NCBI GenBank assembly: GCA_903642235.1
Contig: CAHJWL010000001.1
Coordinates: 372,001-436,000 of the forward strand
Length of the DNA: 64,000 nt
Reading direction: 5' to 3'
Source of the DNA: Acidobacteriaceae bacterium
GTDB lineage: Bacteria; Acidobacteriota; Terriglobia; Terriglobales; Acidobacteriaceae
Part shown: in pieces, positions 1 through 9,170 of the stretch
How the letters are laid out: every line of letters begins with the position of its first letter
Position numbering within the stretch: position 1 is the first letter of the stretch
Program-made: the position numbers and the translations under genes
Notes under the pieces: model-generated
The model's database searches: none
Told to the model about the DNA's origin: nothing
Seen by the model: the letters and a program-made list of their open reading frames with translations, nothing else

Positions 1-275
1 CTACATCGATGATGTGCCATCTTTGAAAGAGCTGACGACTCACGCCTCTTCCTAGGTAGAAGTCTGGGCAGAGAGGGACACATCCTCGGGTCCGAGCGCC
101 GCGAGGTCTCCGACGCCAGTCCAGGTTTCGTATCAAGCAGCAGCCTGGTTGCAGAACTGGATACACACGCGTGGCGCAGGTCGGAAAGTACAGCCGCCAA
201 CAAGAGCAGAGAAGAATATGCCCTGGCTCTTAGCTTGACCGCTACTGCCAACCTGACTTCACGTTAGAAGCTGGG
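1..275. other. Left window edge, no assignable gene
   Basis: No recognisable protein is encoded here. On the plus strand a reading frame enters from outside the window and stops at 53-55 (TAG), giving the tail YIDDVPSLKELTTHASS. This could be the C-terminus of a gene that starts upstream of the window, but 17 residues are too few to identify it. The rest of the stretch has only short frames and no clear hairpin followed by a T-run. Confidence 0.3.
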
Positions 276-767
276 CTAGGCAGAGGGGCGAAGGTACTCC
301 CCGCTTGCGCCGCCGCTCTTTCGCAGCAGCAGAATTTCCCGAATACGGATGCTTTTATCGAGCGCCTTGGTCATGTCGTAGACCGTGAGCGCGGCAATCG
401 AGGCAGCGGTCATGGCTTCCATCTCTACGCCCGTGCCGGCGACCGTCGCGGTTGTGGCCGTGATCGCAACGCCGCCGGCGACGATCTCGGCCGTGACATC
501 GATGAAGCTAAGCGGAAGCGGATGGCACATGGGAATAAGCTCCGCTGTGCGTTTGGCAGCCTGGATACCGGCAAAGCGCGCCACCTCAAGCGGATTGCCT
601 TTAGGGTTCCTCGGCAGCGCATCAAGCACGGCAGAGGAGAGCTCGACGAAGGCGGTAGCCACTGCCTCGCGACGGGTCTCCGCCTTGGCGCTGACGTCTA
701 CCATTCGTGCGCGGCCTGCGCTGTCGTAATGGCTGAGGGTCTCCGGTAGCTCGCTTTTTTTGCTCAT
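276..767 (-). CDS. moaC: Cyclic pyranopterin monophosphate synthase MoaC
   Basis: MoaC converts 3',8-cyclo-7,8-dihydro-GTP to cyclic pyranopterin monophosphate, the second step of molybdenum cofactor synthesis, in the cytoplasm. The 163-residue length is normal for the family. The conserved MCHPLPL motif is at residues 80-86, the EMEAMTAA helix at 115-122 and the DMTKALDKS active-site segment at 131-139. The start ATG at 767 gives the usual short N-terminus before the SHYD segment. It lies 120 bp downstream of moeA on the same strand, so the two molybdenum cofactor genes are probably co-transcribed. No defect is visible. Confidence 0.97.
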   Translation of the reverse strand: MSKKSELPETLSHYDSAGRARMVDVSAKAETRREAVATAFVELSSAVLDALPRNPKGNPLEVARFAGIQAAKRTAELIPMCHPLPLSFIDVTAEIVAGGVAITATTATVAGTGVEMEAMTAASIAALTVYDMTKALDKSIRIREILLLRKSGGASGEYLRPSA

Positions 768-887
768 GCATTGAGGCTAGAGCAAGCCCCAGCCCGCGTA
801 TAGCAGCCCGCGCGCCTCTGGCCGCTTCTAACCGCGCGGATCTCTGGCAAACTCTGCCCGGCAGAGGACGCCGAGAGCAGGCGCGAT

Positions 888-2117
888 CTAACGTAAGAGA
901 ATGGAGATCGCCTCATCGGCGGCGAAATCCTCCGCATGATCTGCCGGCAGCAGAGCGTAGCAGTTGGCACGGGCGTTCGCCTGAAGATCGCCCGAGCCCT
1001 TCCACGGAACGAGTCGCACCGAGGGCGCATCGGGTGCTGGCAGCAGCCGCGCAGGCAACAGCCGCGTAAGCCCAGGGCGAGCCGGCACCGCCTCTGCGAG
1101 TCTGGCCTGAGTGAAGAGCGGGGCGCGATCCGCCTGGCCGCCGATCGCACGGAGCAGCGGCGCCACAAAGCAAAGAAAGGTCACCTGGGTCGAGATGGGA
1201 TTTCCGGGGAGGCCAAAGAAGAACGCCGGCTCGCGGCCTTCCCCGGCAGAAAGCGTGCCGAAGACGACGGGCTTGCCCGGCTGCATGCGGACACCGGTAA
1301 ACAGGAACGCTGCACCGGCGTGCGCGAGCGCCTGCTCGACCAGATCGTACTTGCCCATGGAGACGCCGCCCGAGAGCACAATCAGGTCGCACCGCCGCGC
1401 CTCCGACAGGGCGCGTGTGAGCGCCTCCAGATGATCGCGAACGATCGGCAGTTGCACCGCCTCGCCACCGGCATCAGCCACAAGAGCTGCCAGAGCATAG
1501 CTGTTCGAGTTTCGAATCTGCTGCGTGTCGGGCATCTCCTCCACTTCAACAAGCTCGTCACCGGTTGCAAGAATGGCGACGCGCGGCCTGCGAAAGACAG
1601 ACGCCCTCGCCGCCCCCAGCGATGCGGCAAGGGCGATCTCGGCAGCGCCCAGCCGCGTTCCCCGGCTCAGGGCAACCGCGCCCACTCGCAGTTCAGAGCC
1701 TCGCGGCACGATGTTCTGTCCGGCAGCGGGTGTGCGCTCGTCCGTAAAGCCGAGCCGGTCGTCTCCCCGCAGAACCGCGTGCTCCACCATCAACACGGCA
1801 TCAGCGCCGCGTGGCACAGGCGCGCCGGTCATGATCTCGATCGCCTGCTCGGGAAGGAGATCGGCGCCGGTCCATCGCTCGCCGGCGCGTAGCAGGCCGA
1901 CGATCGCGCGTTCGCCCGGCGATCCTGCCTTGACTGCGAAGCCGTCGCGCGTGGATCGATTAAAGGGTGGCTGGTCCCGGTCGGCGAGGACCGGCTGTGC
2001 GAGCGTACGCCCATGCGCCGCAAGCAGCGGCACCGTCTCTTCGAGGGGTCGTGTCGCGCTTTCGGCCTGCAGCAGGATCAGCTCCAGCGCAGCGTTGAAC
2101 TCAAGCACCTGCTCCAT
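888..2117 (-). CDS. moeA: Molybdopterin molybdenumtransferase MoeA
   Basis: MoeA inserts molybdate into adenylylated molybdopterin, the last step of cofactor synthesis. The 409-residue protein has the N-terminal PPFNRSTRDGFAV segment (residues 50-63) typical of MoeA, the TGDELV motif opening the molybdopterin-binding domain, and GGVSMGKYDLV further on. The frame is open 15 codons further upstream, but ATG 2117 is chosen: it has GGGAG 6 bases before it, and the longer form would run into the terminator hairpin at 2147-2172. moaC follows downstream on the same strand. Confidence 0.96.
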   Translation of the reverse strand: MEQVLEFNAALELILLQAESATRPLEETVPLLAAHGRTLAQPVLADRDQPPFNRSTRDGFAVKAGSPGERAIVGLLRAGERWTGADLLPEQAIEIMTGAPVPRGADAVLMVEHAVLRGDDRLGFTDERTPAAGQNIVPRGSELRVGAVALSRGTRLGAAEIALAASLGAARASVFRRPRVAILATGDELVEVEEMPDTQQIRNSNSYALAALVADAGGEAVQLPIVRDHLEALTRALSEARRCDLIVLSGGVSMGKYDLVEQALAHAGAAFLFTGVRMQPGKPVVFGTLSAGEGREPAFFFGLPGNPISTQVTFLCFVAPLLRAIGGQADRAPLFTQARLAEAVPARPGLTRLLPARLLPAPDAPSVRLVPWKGSGDLQANARANCYALLPADHAEDFAADEAISILLR

Positions 2118-2146
2118 AGCACTCCCGACTGACACACCGGCATGAA

Positions 2147-2172
2147 GAAGCCCCGGACGCATCCGGGGCTTC
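2147..2172 (-). terminator. Hairpin terminator between TPR gene and moeA
   Basis: A perfect 11-bp inverted repeat (GAAGCCCCGGA / TCCGGGGCTTC) with a 4-base loop lies 20 bases beyond the TPR gene stop. On the minus strand it is followed by a weak pyrimidine run (TTC), not a strong T-tract. It probably ends TPR-gene transcription and gives moeA a separate promoter. Confidence 0.7.
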
Positions 2173-2192
2173 CTTCGTGACCACCAGAGCCA

Positions 2193-3383
2193 CTACTTCT
2201 TTCCGTTGCCAGCTTTGTACGTTGACTTCACCTGCGCTCCAATGCCAGTCAGGATCGACTTGACCTCTTCCGCGCGCGGTCCGGTCGGCGCCAGATCCAG
2301 ATACTTCTGGTAGGCCTCCACACAGCCCGGAGGCGCCGTGATCTTTTGCGTCTTCGAGTCGACCGATGCCTTGCCGATCAGAGCCTGGCCCTTGATGTAG
2401 TACGCATCTGCGCGGTTCGGATCCGCAGCGATTGCCTTGTCCGCCGCGACCGCCGCATCATCCGTCTTGCCCGCGTTGTAGAGCGTTGCCGCTTCATTGA
2501 ACAGGTACATGCCCGCATGGTCCGGCTGTGCCTTGGCCGCGGCGTCGTAGGCGTCGGCCGCGTCTTTCGTGTTGCCGCTCTTGGCCAATACCTGCCCAAG
2601 CTGGTTCTCCGCCGCACCCTGCGTCTCCGGACTCGGCTTCTTGGCGGTGTTCGCAAGATCGATCGCCTTCTTGTAGGAGGTCGCCGCGTCCGTGTACTTG
2701 CTGGTGATCGTAGGATCGTTGCTTGGCTTGCCCGCGGCCTTGGCCGTCTTGGCGGCTGCATCAGCGGAGCCCGCCTGCGCATCGCCCAGAGCGACCCACA
2801 AAATTGCCTCATCCGGCTTCTGCGTCGTGGCCTGCTGCATGGAGGTGATTGCAGCGTCGTAGTTGCCGGCCTTTGTATCCGCGCGTGCCTGCACCAGAGC
2901 GGTGTTCAGGTTGGCGATCTTTGAGTTTGCAGCAACTGCCTCGGCGTTCTTCTTCTTGTACTCCTCGAGGTTCTTCTTCTCCTCGGGCGTCATCTTGTCG
3001 ATGTAGGCCTGCCGCGTCATATCAAAGTTGGCGACCGCGTCCACATCCGCCTTGATATCCAGGCTCTCGATGAAATCGAGGCTCTTCTCATCCTGAAAGA
3101 CGATGGCGAGATAGTTGCCGGGCGCAATCCCCGTCCCTTTGAAGTCGCCATTCGCGTCGAGCGGAAAGCTGTACGGGTACTTCCGCGTCTTTGCGTCCCC
3201 GGCCTTGTCGGTCGTCAGCCTCACATCGCCTTTAGTGACGGCCTGCCCGATCGCGTTCTGAACGTGGCCGTGAACGCTGCCGGTGGCCTGTGCCCGCGCC
3301 AGGCCAGGAAACGCTACTGAGCCGATCACCAGAAGGCAAAGTGCAAGTGCACCGCCCAGCTTGTTTGCATACCGTTTCATCAT
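2193..3383 (-). CDS. Secreted TPR protein with carboxypeptidase-regulatory-like domain
   Basis: The 396-residue protein starts with a signal peptide (hydrophobic residues 10-26, cleavage after ARA near 32), so it is exported. Residues 34-120 look like a carboxypeptidase regulatory (Ig-like) domain, with GSVHGHVQNAIGQ and GIAPGNYLAIV. From about 160 onward there are TPR-like helical repeats such as NYDAAITSMQQATTQKPDEA and GKTDDAAVAADKAIAADPNR. Residues 120-155 are a charged coiled-coil segment. It is likely a periplasmic or outer-membrane scaffold; the exact partner is unknown. It forms its own transcription unit between queC and the terminator before moeA. Confidence 0.85.
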   Translation of the reverse strand: MMKRYANKLGGALALCLLVIGSVAFPGLARAQATGSVHGHVQNAIGQAVTKGDVRLTTDKAGDAKTRKYPYSFPLDANGDFKGTGIAPGNYLAIVFQDEKSLDFIESLDIKADVDAVANFDMTRQAYIDKMTPEEKKNLEEYKKKNAEAVAANSKIANLNTALVQARADTKAGNYDAAITSMQQATTQKPDEAILWVALGDAQAGSADAAAKTAKAAGKPSNDPTITSKYTDAATSYKKAIDLANTAKKPSPETQGAAENQLGQVLAKSGNTKDAADAYDAAAKAQPDHAGMYLFNEAATLYNAGKTDDAAVAADKAIAADPNRADAYYIKGQALIGKASVDSKTQKITAPPGCVEAYQKYLDLAPTGPRAEEVKSILTGIGAQVKSTYKAGNGKK

Positions 3384-3457
3384 CTATCTCCGCTCGTACC
3401 GTAATTGCTCCCGATCACAGTCTGCATTCTAGCCGCAGAGCCACCTTCGGGGATGAT

Positions 3458-4165
3458 CTATGCCTGCCTGCCGTGTTCCGCGTACGGAATCGGGTCGGTC
3501 ATGCCGGCCTCCCGAAAGGCGCGAAGCCGAAGAACGCAGCTCTCGCAGACCCCGCACGCGACCTGCTCCCCCGAATAGCATGACCAACTTACATGGAACG
3601 GAGCGCCGACTTCAACTCCAAGCGCAAGGATCTCCCGCTTGCGCAGCCGGATCAGTGGCGTCTCCACCCGGATCGTGCCGTCGCTGGTGCCCTGTGCGAT
3701 CAGCTGGTTGAATGCCTCATAGTAGGCCGGCCGGCAATCCGGATACCCCGAGCTGTCCTGCTCTACCGCTCCAATCAACACCGTTTCGGCGCCCAACACC
3801 TCCGCCCAGCTCACCGCGGCCGAGAGGAAATGCGCGTTGCGGAAGGGAACATAGGTCACCGGAACCTGAGCTCCAATCGCCGACTCCTCGGCCGGAGCCT
3901 CCGGCACGGCGATCGAGCTGTCCGTCAGCGCCGATCCGCCGATACGCCGAAACAGATCGATCGTTAGATGAAGCAGCTCCCGTACGCCAACCGCCTCGGC
4001 AATGGCGCGCGCGGCCTCGAGTTCACGCGTTTCGGTTCGCTGGCCGTAGCTGAAGTGCACGGCATACAGATCGTGGTCGCGCGCAGCCAGGGCAGCGCAG
4101 ACGCAGGAGTCCATGCCACCCGAAAGGCACAGTACGGCGCGTGGTCGAGCGGGCGAGGACATCAT
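3458..4165 (-). CDS. queC: 7-cyano-7-deazaguanine synthase QueC
   Basis: QueC makes preQ0 from 7-carboxy-7-deazaguanine, ammonia and ATP in the queuosine pathway. The PP-loop SGGMDS is at residues 15-20. The C-terminal zinc site is complete, with Cys196, Cys204, Cys207 and Cys210. Length (235) is normal. Its ATG overlaps the TGA of the DUF3108 gene as ATGA, so it is translationally coupled as the last gene of the waaA operon. No queD, queE or queF is in the window, so other pathway genes must lie elsewhere. Confidence 0.97.
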   Translation of the reverse strand: MMSSPARPRAVLCLSGGMDSCVCAALAARDHDLYAVHFSYGQRTETRELEAARAIAEAVGVRELLHLTIDLFRRIGGSALTDSSIAVPEAPAEESAIGAQVPVTYVPFRNAHFLSAAVSWAEVLGAETVLIGAVEQDSSGYPDCRPAYYEAFNQLIAQGTSDGTIRVETPLIRLRKREILALGVEVGAPFHVSWSCYSGEQVACGVCESCVLRLRAFREAGMTDPIPYAEHGRQA

Positions 4166-4986
4166 TGCGATCTGGCCTCAAAGCTCTGCAGATGGAAGAT
4201 GATCGTGCCCCAGAAGAGCTTGGCCTGGATCTGCACCGGCATATGCCGCGCATCATCCGTGTACCAGATGTGGATGGTGCCGCGATTCCGCACCACGCCC
4301 TCCTCCGCTGTCGGCTGCACACGGATCGTCTGAAAGGTTCCGGCCGGCGTCTTGATCTCTTCCTTGCCTTCGACCTTCATGGTCACGGTCACGGTTCGCA
4401 TGGCATCGGCAAGCGGGAACCCGAACTTCTGCCCGACCACCAGCGGCTGACTGGCCGCGTAGAAGATGCCGGAGAGTGAGTCTGTAACACACGCCGGCAC
4501 ATTTGCCGTCAGCTGCTTCTGCGTGCCCTTCACCAGGTTGCGCTCGGTCTGGTTCTGCCTGCCATGGTCGTAATCAAAGGTGAGATCGCTTGAGACCTTG
4601 CGGCGTCCTTCCTGAATCTGCTTCGAAAAGCCGCCGGAGCAGCCGGTCTTCAGATCAAACCCGGACTGGAACTTGTCGAGCACCGGAAACAGCATCGTTG
4701 TTGCTCCGATGGTGTCGGCCGTCGCCGTAATGCGCTCCGTCGTGCCCTGCTGATCCAGCTGAAACACAGCCGTTCCCGCGGTGAACACGCGCCAGTCCAC
4801 CGCGTAGGTCAGCGTCAGGTGCTGTGGAAACGCAAAGTTGGCCGGTGGCGGCTGCAGCGTAGGAATCACCACCGCCGGCGGTGCGGAGCGCGAACCAAGC
4901 AGCTGCGCTGAAAGCGCCGGCGCGGACAGGAGCGGCAGCAGCAGGACGACGGTGTCGAAAGGGAATCGCAGTAGAGTTGATCTCAC
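4162..4986 (-). CDS. DUF3108 domain exported protein
   Basis: This 274-residue protein resembles DUF3108 proteins, predicted periplasmic proteins often found beside LPS genes. A GTG start at 4986 is preferred because it begins directly before a signal peptide (RSTLLRFPFDTVVLLLPLL, cleavage after ALSA) and lies 19 bp after the previous stop; an upstream extension of the frame would lie inside the ICMT gene. The domain spans roughly residues 50-270 and ends with the beta-rich segment GTIHIWYTDDARHMPVQI. The function is unknown; the gene order suggests a link to the cell envelope. The start codon is uncertain because no strong ribosome site is seen. Confidence 0.8.
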   Translation of the reverse strand: MRSTLLRFPFDTVVLLLPLLSAPALSAQLLGSRSAPPAVVIPTLQPPPANFAFPQHLTLTYAVDWRVFTAGTAVFQLDQQGTTERITATADTIGATTMLFPVLDKFQSGFDLKTGCSGGFSKQIQEGRRKVSSDLTFDYDHGRQNQTERNLVKGTQKQLTANVPACVTDSLSGIFYAASQPLVVGQKFGFPLADAMRTVTVTMKVEGKEEIKTPAGTFQTIRVQPTAEEGVVRNRGTIHIWYTDDARHMPVQIQAKLFWGTIIFHLQSFEARSQ

Positions 4987-5005
4987 GGGCTCTTTTGAGG
5001 GTACG

Positions 5006-5590
5006 TTATCGGGGCCGCGAGAGCAGCAGCAGCCGCAGCAGAAGTGCGAGGTAGATCGCAGCCGCACCGATGCTGGCATTGTACTCACGGTGGTGCAGGT
5101 AGCGCTCGCGCGAGAAGCGGCCCGCGGCCGAGAAGCTCGGTGCGGGCGTGATACGCGGAAACAAGCGCGGAACCTGGCGCGCGTAGGCCTCAAAGGTGCC
5201 GAACTGCCCGCGCAGGTACTGCTCCTCCGAGCGAATCGTCGGCAGATAGATGGCAAAGAAAAGAGCCGCAAGCACGGCAATCAACAGCCAGCTCTGCGAC
5301 GCGGCGGCAAAGCCAAAGGCGATCAGCATGGAACCGAGATACAGCGGATTGCGCGTGTAGGCGTATGGCCCCGTTGTAGTCAGCTCCTGGTTCTTCTTCA
5401 CATAGCCGGCCGCATAGCCGCGCAGCCAGAGTCCCGGCAGAACCAGCACGAGGCTCACCAGCAGACTCTCCCAGCCCGGCCGTGCCAGAAACAGAAACAC
5501 AGCAGCGAAGACGAAGCCCAGCGGAACACGGATCCGGCGCGCAACCCGCTGCCATCCTGAGCGTTCGGATCTGTCTGTGGAAGCCCTCAT
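5006..5590 (-). CDS. Isoprenylcysteine carboxyl methyltransferase family protein
   Basis: The 194-residue integral membrane protein carries the ICMT/PEMT signature GPYAYTRNPLYLGS near residues 79-92 and the following RSEEQYLRGQFG segment with conserved Glu residues. These proteins methylate small lipid or protein substrates using SAM; the bacterial substrate here is unknown. Four or five hydrophobic stretches are visible. The ATG overlaps the stop of the heptosyltransferase gene (ATGA), so it is part of the LPS core operon. A role in envelope lipid modification is inferred only from position. Confidence 0.88.
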   Translation of the reverse strand: MRASTDRSERSGWQRVARRIRVPLGFVFAAVFLFLARPGWESLLVSLVLVLPGLWLRGYAAGYVKKNQELTTTGPYAYTRNPLYLGSMLIAFGFAAASQSWLLIAVLAALFFAIYLPTIRSEEQYLRGQFGTFEAYARQVPRLFPRITPAPSFSAAGRFSRERYLHHREYNASIGAAAIYLALLLRLLLLSRPR

Positions 5591-6624
5591 GCAGTCGGCC
5601 CCTGTTCGCCCGTGCGCAGAAGCTCGAGCGCCGCGGCAAAAACACTCTCTGTCGTAATCTGCAGAAGCCCTCCCTCCGTCGTCCGATGACGGCTATGGTC
5701 TGTGACGCTGGATGCGTGACGAAGGACGCAGGCCCGCGTCGCATATGGCCCCGTCCGCACCGGGTCTGTCGGCCCGAACAGCGCCAGCACGGGCCTTTGG
5801 AGCGCGGCTGCCAGATGCAGCGGGCCGGTGTCCCCGGCGATCACGAGCGCGGCGCGGCGCGTCGCGGCGATCAGCTGCGGCAGATTGGTCGCAAGAGCAA
5901 CGGCCGCGCCCTGTGACGCAGAGAGGACCGCGTCCGCCAGTGCATCCTGCGTGCTGCTCTGATTCACCATCACCCGGTACCCCGCCCCTGTCAGCTGCTG
6001 TGCCAAAGCGCCGAAGCGCTCCGCCGGCCACTGCTTCGCGCCCCAGCCCGCCTGCGGAACCACAAGGACGAACGGCTTCTCGTGGCCGGGCTGCCGCTGC
6101 CACCAACTCTCTCCGGCCGGATCGCATGGCAGGCTCACCGCTGCCAACGGCCCAGGCGCGAGGCCGACTGCGGCGGAGAGAAGCTGCACGGCCTGTTCCA
6201 CCACGTGCGCAGCCGTAACCGGAATGCGTCTGCCGTAGAGCCAGCGTGCCGGTGCCTCCCGCGGCGCGGCCGCCCCGGCAAACGCGTGCGCCCCGGCCAG
6301 TCGTCCGATCACAGCGGACCGTACCGACCCCTGCAGATCAACGCACACGTCGTACCGCGCCGCACGAAGCTCTGCCCGCAGACCCGCGACTGAAGTTACC
6401 GTTGCACGCGAGAGCGGCCGCCGCGCCCACAGCCGCGTCTCGGCAGGATGGATCGTATCCACCACAGGCATGTTGCCGCCGCTGTCTCGCAGCAGGGCCT
6501 CCCAGCGCGGTTCAATCGCCCATCCAATCGTCGCCTCAGGCAGCGCTGTGCGAAGAGCGGTGACCGCCGGCAGCGCGTGCAGCACATCGCCCATGGCGCC
6601 GGTGCGAAGAAGAAGAAGGCGCAT
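5587..6624 (-). CDS. waaC: Lipopolysaccharide heptosyltransferase I (GT9)
   Basis: A glycosyltransferase family 9 protein of 345 residues. The N-terminus MRLLLLRTGAMGDVLHALPA is the standard ADP-heptose:LPS heptosyltransferase start, and the C-terminal half has the nucleotide-sugar region IAGDTGPLHLAAALQRPVLALFGPTDPVRTGPY. It is expected to add the first heptose to Kdo on the inner leaflet. It follows lpxK by 5 bp and overlaps the ICMT gene by 4 bp. Assignment to heptosyltransferase I and not II rests on the GAMGDVLHALPA pattern and its position beside the Kdo transferase. Confidence 0.88.
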   Translation of the reverse strand: MRLLLLRTGAMGDVLHALPAVTALRTALPEATIGWAIEPRWEALLRDSGGNMPVVDTIHPAETRLWARRPLSRATVTSVAGLRAELRAARYDVCVDLQGSVRSAVIGRLAGAHAFAGAAAPREAPARWLYGRRIPVTAAHVVEQAVQLLSAAVGLAPGPLAAVSLPCDPAGESWWQRQPGHEKPFVLVVPQAGWGAKQWPAERFGALAQQLTGAGYRVMVNQSSTQDALADAVLSASQGAAVALATNLPQLIAATRRAALVIAGDTGPLHLAAALQRPVLALFGPTDPVRTGPYATRACVLRHASSVTDHSRHRTTEGGLLQITTESVFAAALELLRTGEQGPTA

Positions 6625-6629
6625 AGAGA

Positions 6630-7715
6630 CTAGCGGCTCCCGGAGTGACTGCGTTGCCCGTCGCCTGGGGGCTCGTGCGGCCAGTCCTGCCGCCGGTCTT
6701 TGCGCCGGTCCAGCCGGCTCACTCTGCTGATCAGTTGTTCAAGAACGGTGCGCTCGTCGAGGAACGTGACCTCCAGCTCCGGAACCAAGAGCGGACCCAG
6801 CCACTCCAGTCGGCCGCGCATGCCGGCCGTCAGCTTGACGGCGTCCTTCTCCGTCGTTACAAAGCCATCTGCCGTGTGTGCGCGCGCCTCCTCGAGCAGC
6901 CGGTCGATATCGCGATCGGTATACCCATGGTGGTCCGCGAAGGACAGCGTCGAGGCTGGCCTCACACCCTCCTGCGCCAGCATGCTGGCGAAGCTCTCCG
7001 GCCGGGCGATGCCGCAGAAGGCAAGCGGACGTTTCGGCGGAATCCTTGCCGGCGGGGAGAAGCGCAGCGTGCGCCGAATCTGCCACACCGCCGGCGGTCC
7101 GCTCTCGCGTGTAAGCACCGCGACGAAGTCCTCAAGCGACTCGGCCTCGTCCTCGCGCAGCACGATGATGTCCGCGTTACGCAGCGCGGTCACCGGCTCG
7201 CGCAGGTCACCCGCCGGAAGCAGGGCATCATTCACATCCTTGCGCGTGAGCACCACGATGTCGAGATCGCGCGCCAGTTGCCGGTGCTGGAAGCCGTCGT
7301 CCAGCAGGTGCACGATCCTTGCGTCCCCCGGGCTGTCCTGCGCCATCAGACCGGCCTCGTAGCGGTCCGCCCCCACATAGACGGGCACACCGGAGCGCTG
7401 CGCCAGCAGCATCGGTTCGTCGCCAAACCGAGCCGCGTCGCCCTTCGGGTCCACGCGCTCCACCCGGGTCGAGGTCCGCTTGTACCCGCGCGTCAGAATG
7501 CGCACAGCGTACTCGCGTTGATGCAGCATCCTTGCCAGCGCAAGGACCACCGGCGTCTTTCCTGCACCGCCCGCGGAGATGCTGCCGATGCTGATCACTG
7601 CACTTTCGAGCGAGCGCCGGCGGGAGCGCTGCCTCTCCGCGATCCACTGCTTCACATGAAGCCCGGCTGCGTACACCGGCACCAGCGGCAGCAGCAACGG
7701 CCGGCGCGGCCTCAT
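6630..7715 (-). CDS. lpxK: Tetraacyldisaccharide 4'-kinase LpxK
   Basis: LpxK phosphorylates the 4' position of lipid A disaccharide at the inner membrane. A P-loop SAGGAGKTP is near residues 47-55, followed by RILTRGYKR, both hallmarks of LpxK. HLLDDGFQHRQL near residues 135-146 holds the conserved Asp/His pair. The length of 361 is slightly long because of a C-terminal tail of about 30 Arg-rich residues. The start overlaps the waaA stop as ATGA. Its presence shows the organism makes lipid A. Confidence 0.96.
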   Translation of the reverse strand: MRPRRPLLLPLVPVYAAGLHVKQWIAERQRSRRRSLESAVISIGSISAGGAGKTPVVLALARMLHQREYAVRILTRGYKRTSTRVERVDPKGDAARFGDEPMLLAQRSGVPVYVGADRYEAGLMAQDSPGDARIVHLLDDGFQHRQLARDLDIVVLTRKDVNDALLPAGDLREPVTALRNADIIVLREDEAESLEDFVAVLTRESGPPAVWQIRRTLRFSPPARIPPKRPLAFCGIARPESFASMLAQEGVRPASTLSFADHHGYTDRDIDRLLEEARAHTADGFVTTEKDAVKLTAGMRGRLEWLGPLLVPELEVTFLDERTVLEQLISRVSRLDRRKDRRQDWPHEPPGDGQRSHSGSR

Positions 7716-9034
7716 GCGCTCCTCCCCGCGTGTTGAAGGTGTTCTGGGGTGTGCTCGAGCGGTCGCGTCAGAGTCGCCAGCGCGTCCAACGTCCGCTCCG
7801 TCGCGCCGGCCTGCGCGAGAGCGACCGCTCGCCCGCGTTCGCCGAGCGCACGCATCTCCGGCCCGCCGCGTAGCGCCTCGATCAGAACACCGGCCAGGTG
7901 CTCCCCCGGCTTTAGCACCCGGAGAGCTGCGCTCGCCTGCATCACGGCAATGATCTCGCGAAAGTTTTCAAAGGATGGTCCCAGGATCACCGGAACGCCG
8001 AAACGCGCGGGTTCGAGCGGATTATGGCCGCCCGCCGGGATCAGGCTGCCGCCCAGAAACGCCGCCGTTGCCAGACCGTAGATCCCGGCGAGATCGCCGA
8101 TCGTATCGAGCAGAAACACCTGACCGCCGCTAAGGTTTTCTCCGGATCCAGGAGCCGAGGCACGGTACACCTTGAAGCCACGCGACGCGGCAAGAGCATC
8201 CACGGCATTGAAGCGCGGCGTGTGCCGCGGCGCGAGCAGAAGAATTGCGGTCGGCAGGGCGCTCAGAACCTCCGGCCACGCCGTCAGCAGCTGTGCCTCC
8301 TCATCCTCAAGCGTGCTGCCGGCGACCAGCAGCGGCGACCCCGGCATCAGAGCTCCTTTCAGGCCCTCAAAGACCCGTCCCCGCGCCGCCGCCTTCCCGT
8401 CGTATTTTAAATTTCCGGTGACAAGGATCTTGGCAGCTGGCAGCCCAATCGCGCGCAGCCTCGCCGCGGTCTCCTCGCCCTGCGCCAGAAACAGCGTTAC
8501 CGGCCGCAGTATCGGCTGCCACAGCCGGCGCAGCCGCATGGTCCGCGGAAACGATCGATCCGAGATCCGCGCGTTCACCACAACGATCGCCGCCCCGCTG
8601 CGCCCGCTCTCCCGGATCAGGTTCGGCCACAGCTCACTCTCCATCAGCAGCACCAGTCGGGGCTTCAGCACGCGCAGATAGCGGCGGACCAGCACGGCAA
8701 AGTCGAGCGGAAGGTAGAAGACCGGCAGCGTGGGAAAGCGTTGCCGCGCGAGCTTCTGTCCGGCCTCGGTCGTCGTCGAAAGGGCAAGCGCGTAGGCCGG
8801 GAACACGCGCGCGAGACCGGCAATCAGCTCCGCCGCCGCCAGCACCTCGCCCACGCTGACCGCATGCAGCCAGATCACCGGCCGGCCGGCGACCGTCTCC
8901 GCAAGACGCGCCGGCACACGCCCCAGCCGCTCGGAAAGTCCGCCGCGGTAGCGCCCGCTCGTCGCCATGCGCAGGAGCCAGACCGGCGCGCCCACGATCA
9001 GAACCACAAGCAGCAGCAGGCTGTACAGCGGCAA
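7712..9034 (-). CDS. waaA: 3-deoxy-D-manno-octulosonic acid (Kdo) transferase
   Basis: WaaA (KdtA) attaches Kdo to lipid A precursor. The 440-residue protein begins with a membrane anchor (LPLYSLLLLVVLIVGAP), then GGLSERLGRVP, WLHAVSVGEVLAA and LMESELWPNL, all family landmarks. A TTG start at 9034 is chosen: AGGAG lies 6 bases upstream and the anchor begins immediately; the open frame extends 49 codons upstream but that part looks non-coding. The C-terminal half has GGSLIPAGGHNPLEPA, the nucleotide-sugar region. It is the first gene of the operon and is divergent from the gene at 9171. Confidence 0.95.
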   Translation of the reverse strand: MPLYSLLLLVVLIVGAPVWLLRMATSGRYRGGLSERLGRVPARLAETVAGRPVIWLHAVSVGEVLAAAELIAGLARVFPAYALALSTTTEAGQKLARQRFPTLPVFYLPLDFAVLVRRYLRVLKPRLVLLMESELWPNLIRESGRSGAAIVVVNARISDRSFPRTMRLRRLWQPILRPVTLFLAQGEETAARLRAIGLPAAKILVTGNLKYDGKAAARGRVFEGLKGALMPGSPLLVAGSTLEDEEAQLLTAWPEVLSALPTAILLLAPRHTPRFNAVDALAASRGFKVYRASAPGSGENLSGGQVFLLDTIGDLAGIYGLATAAFLGGSLIPAGGHNPLEPARFGVPVILGPSFENFREIIAVMQASAALRVLKPGEHLAGVLIEALRGGPEMRALGERGRAVALAQAGATERTLDALATLTRPLEHTPEHLQHAGRSA

Positions 9035-9170
9035 AGCGGTCTCCTTCCGGGCGCAGGCTGCGGTTATGCCCTCTTTACCGCGACCATCCTCGCCGATCAT
9101 AATCAATGCGGCCCGACCGGTCCTTAACCTCTGGCAGCCTTTCGCCGGTTCAGCCGTCTCTCCTATCAGC

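Noticed and set aside
8967-9170. N-terminal extension of the hypothetical gene at 9171
   Set aside because: It overlaps the start of waaA on the other strand, and the signal peptide begins only at 9171.
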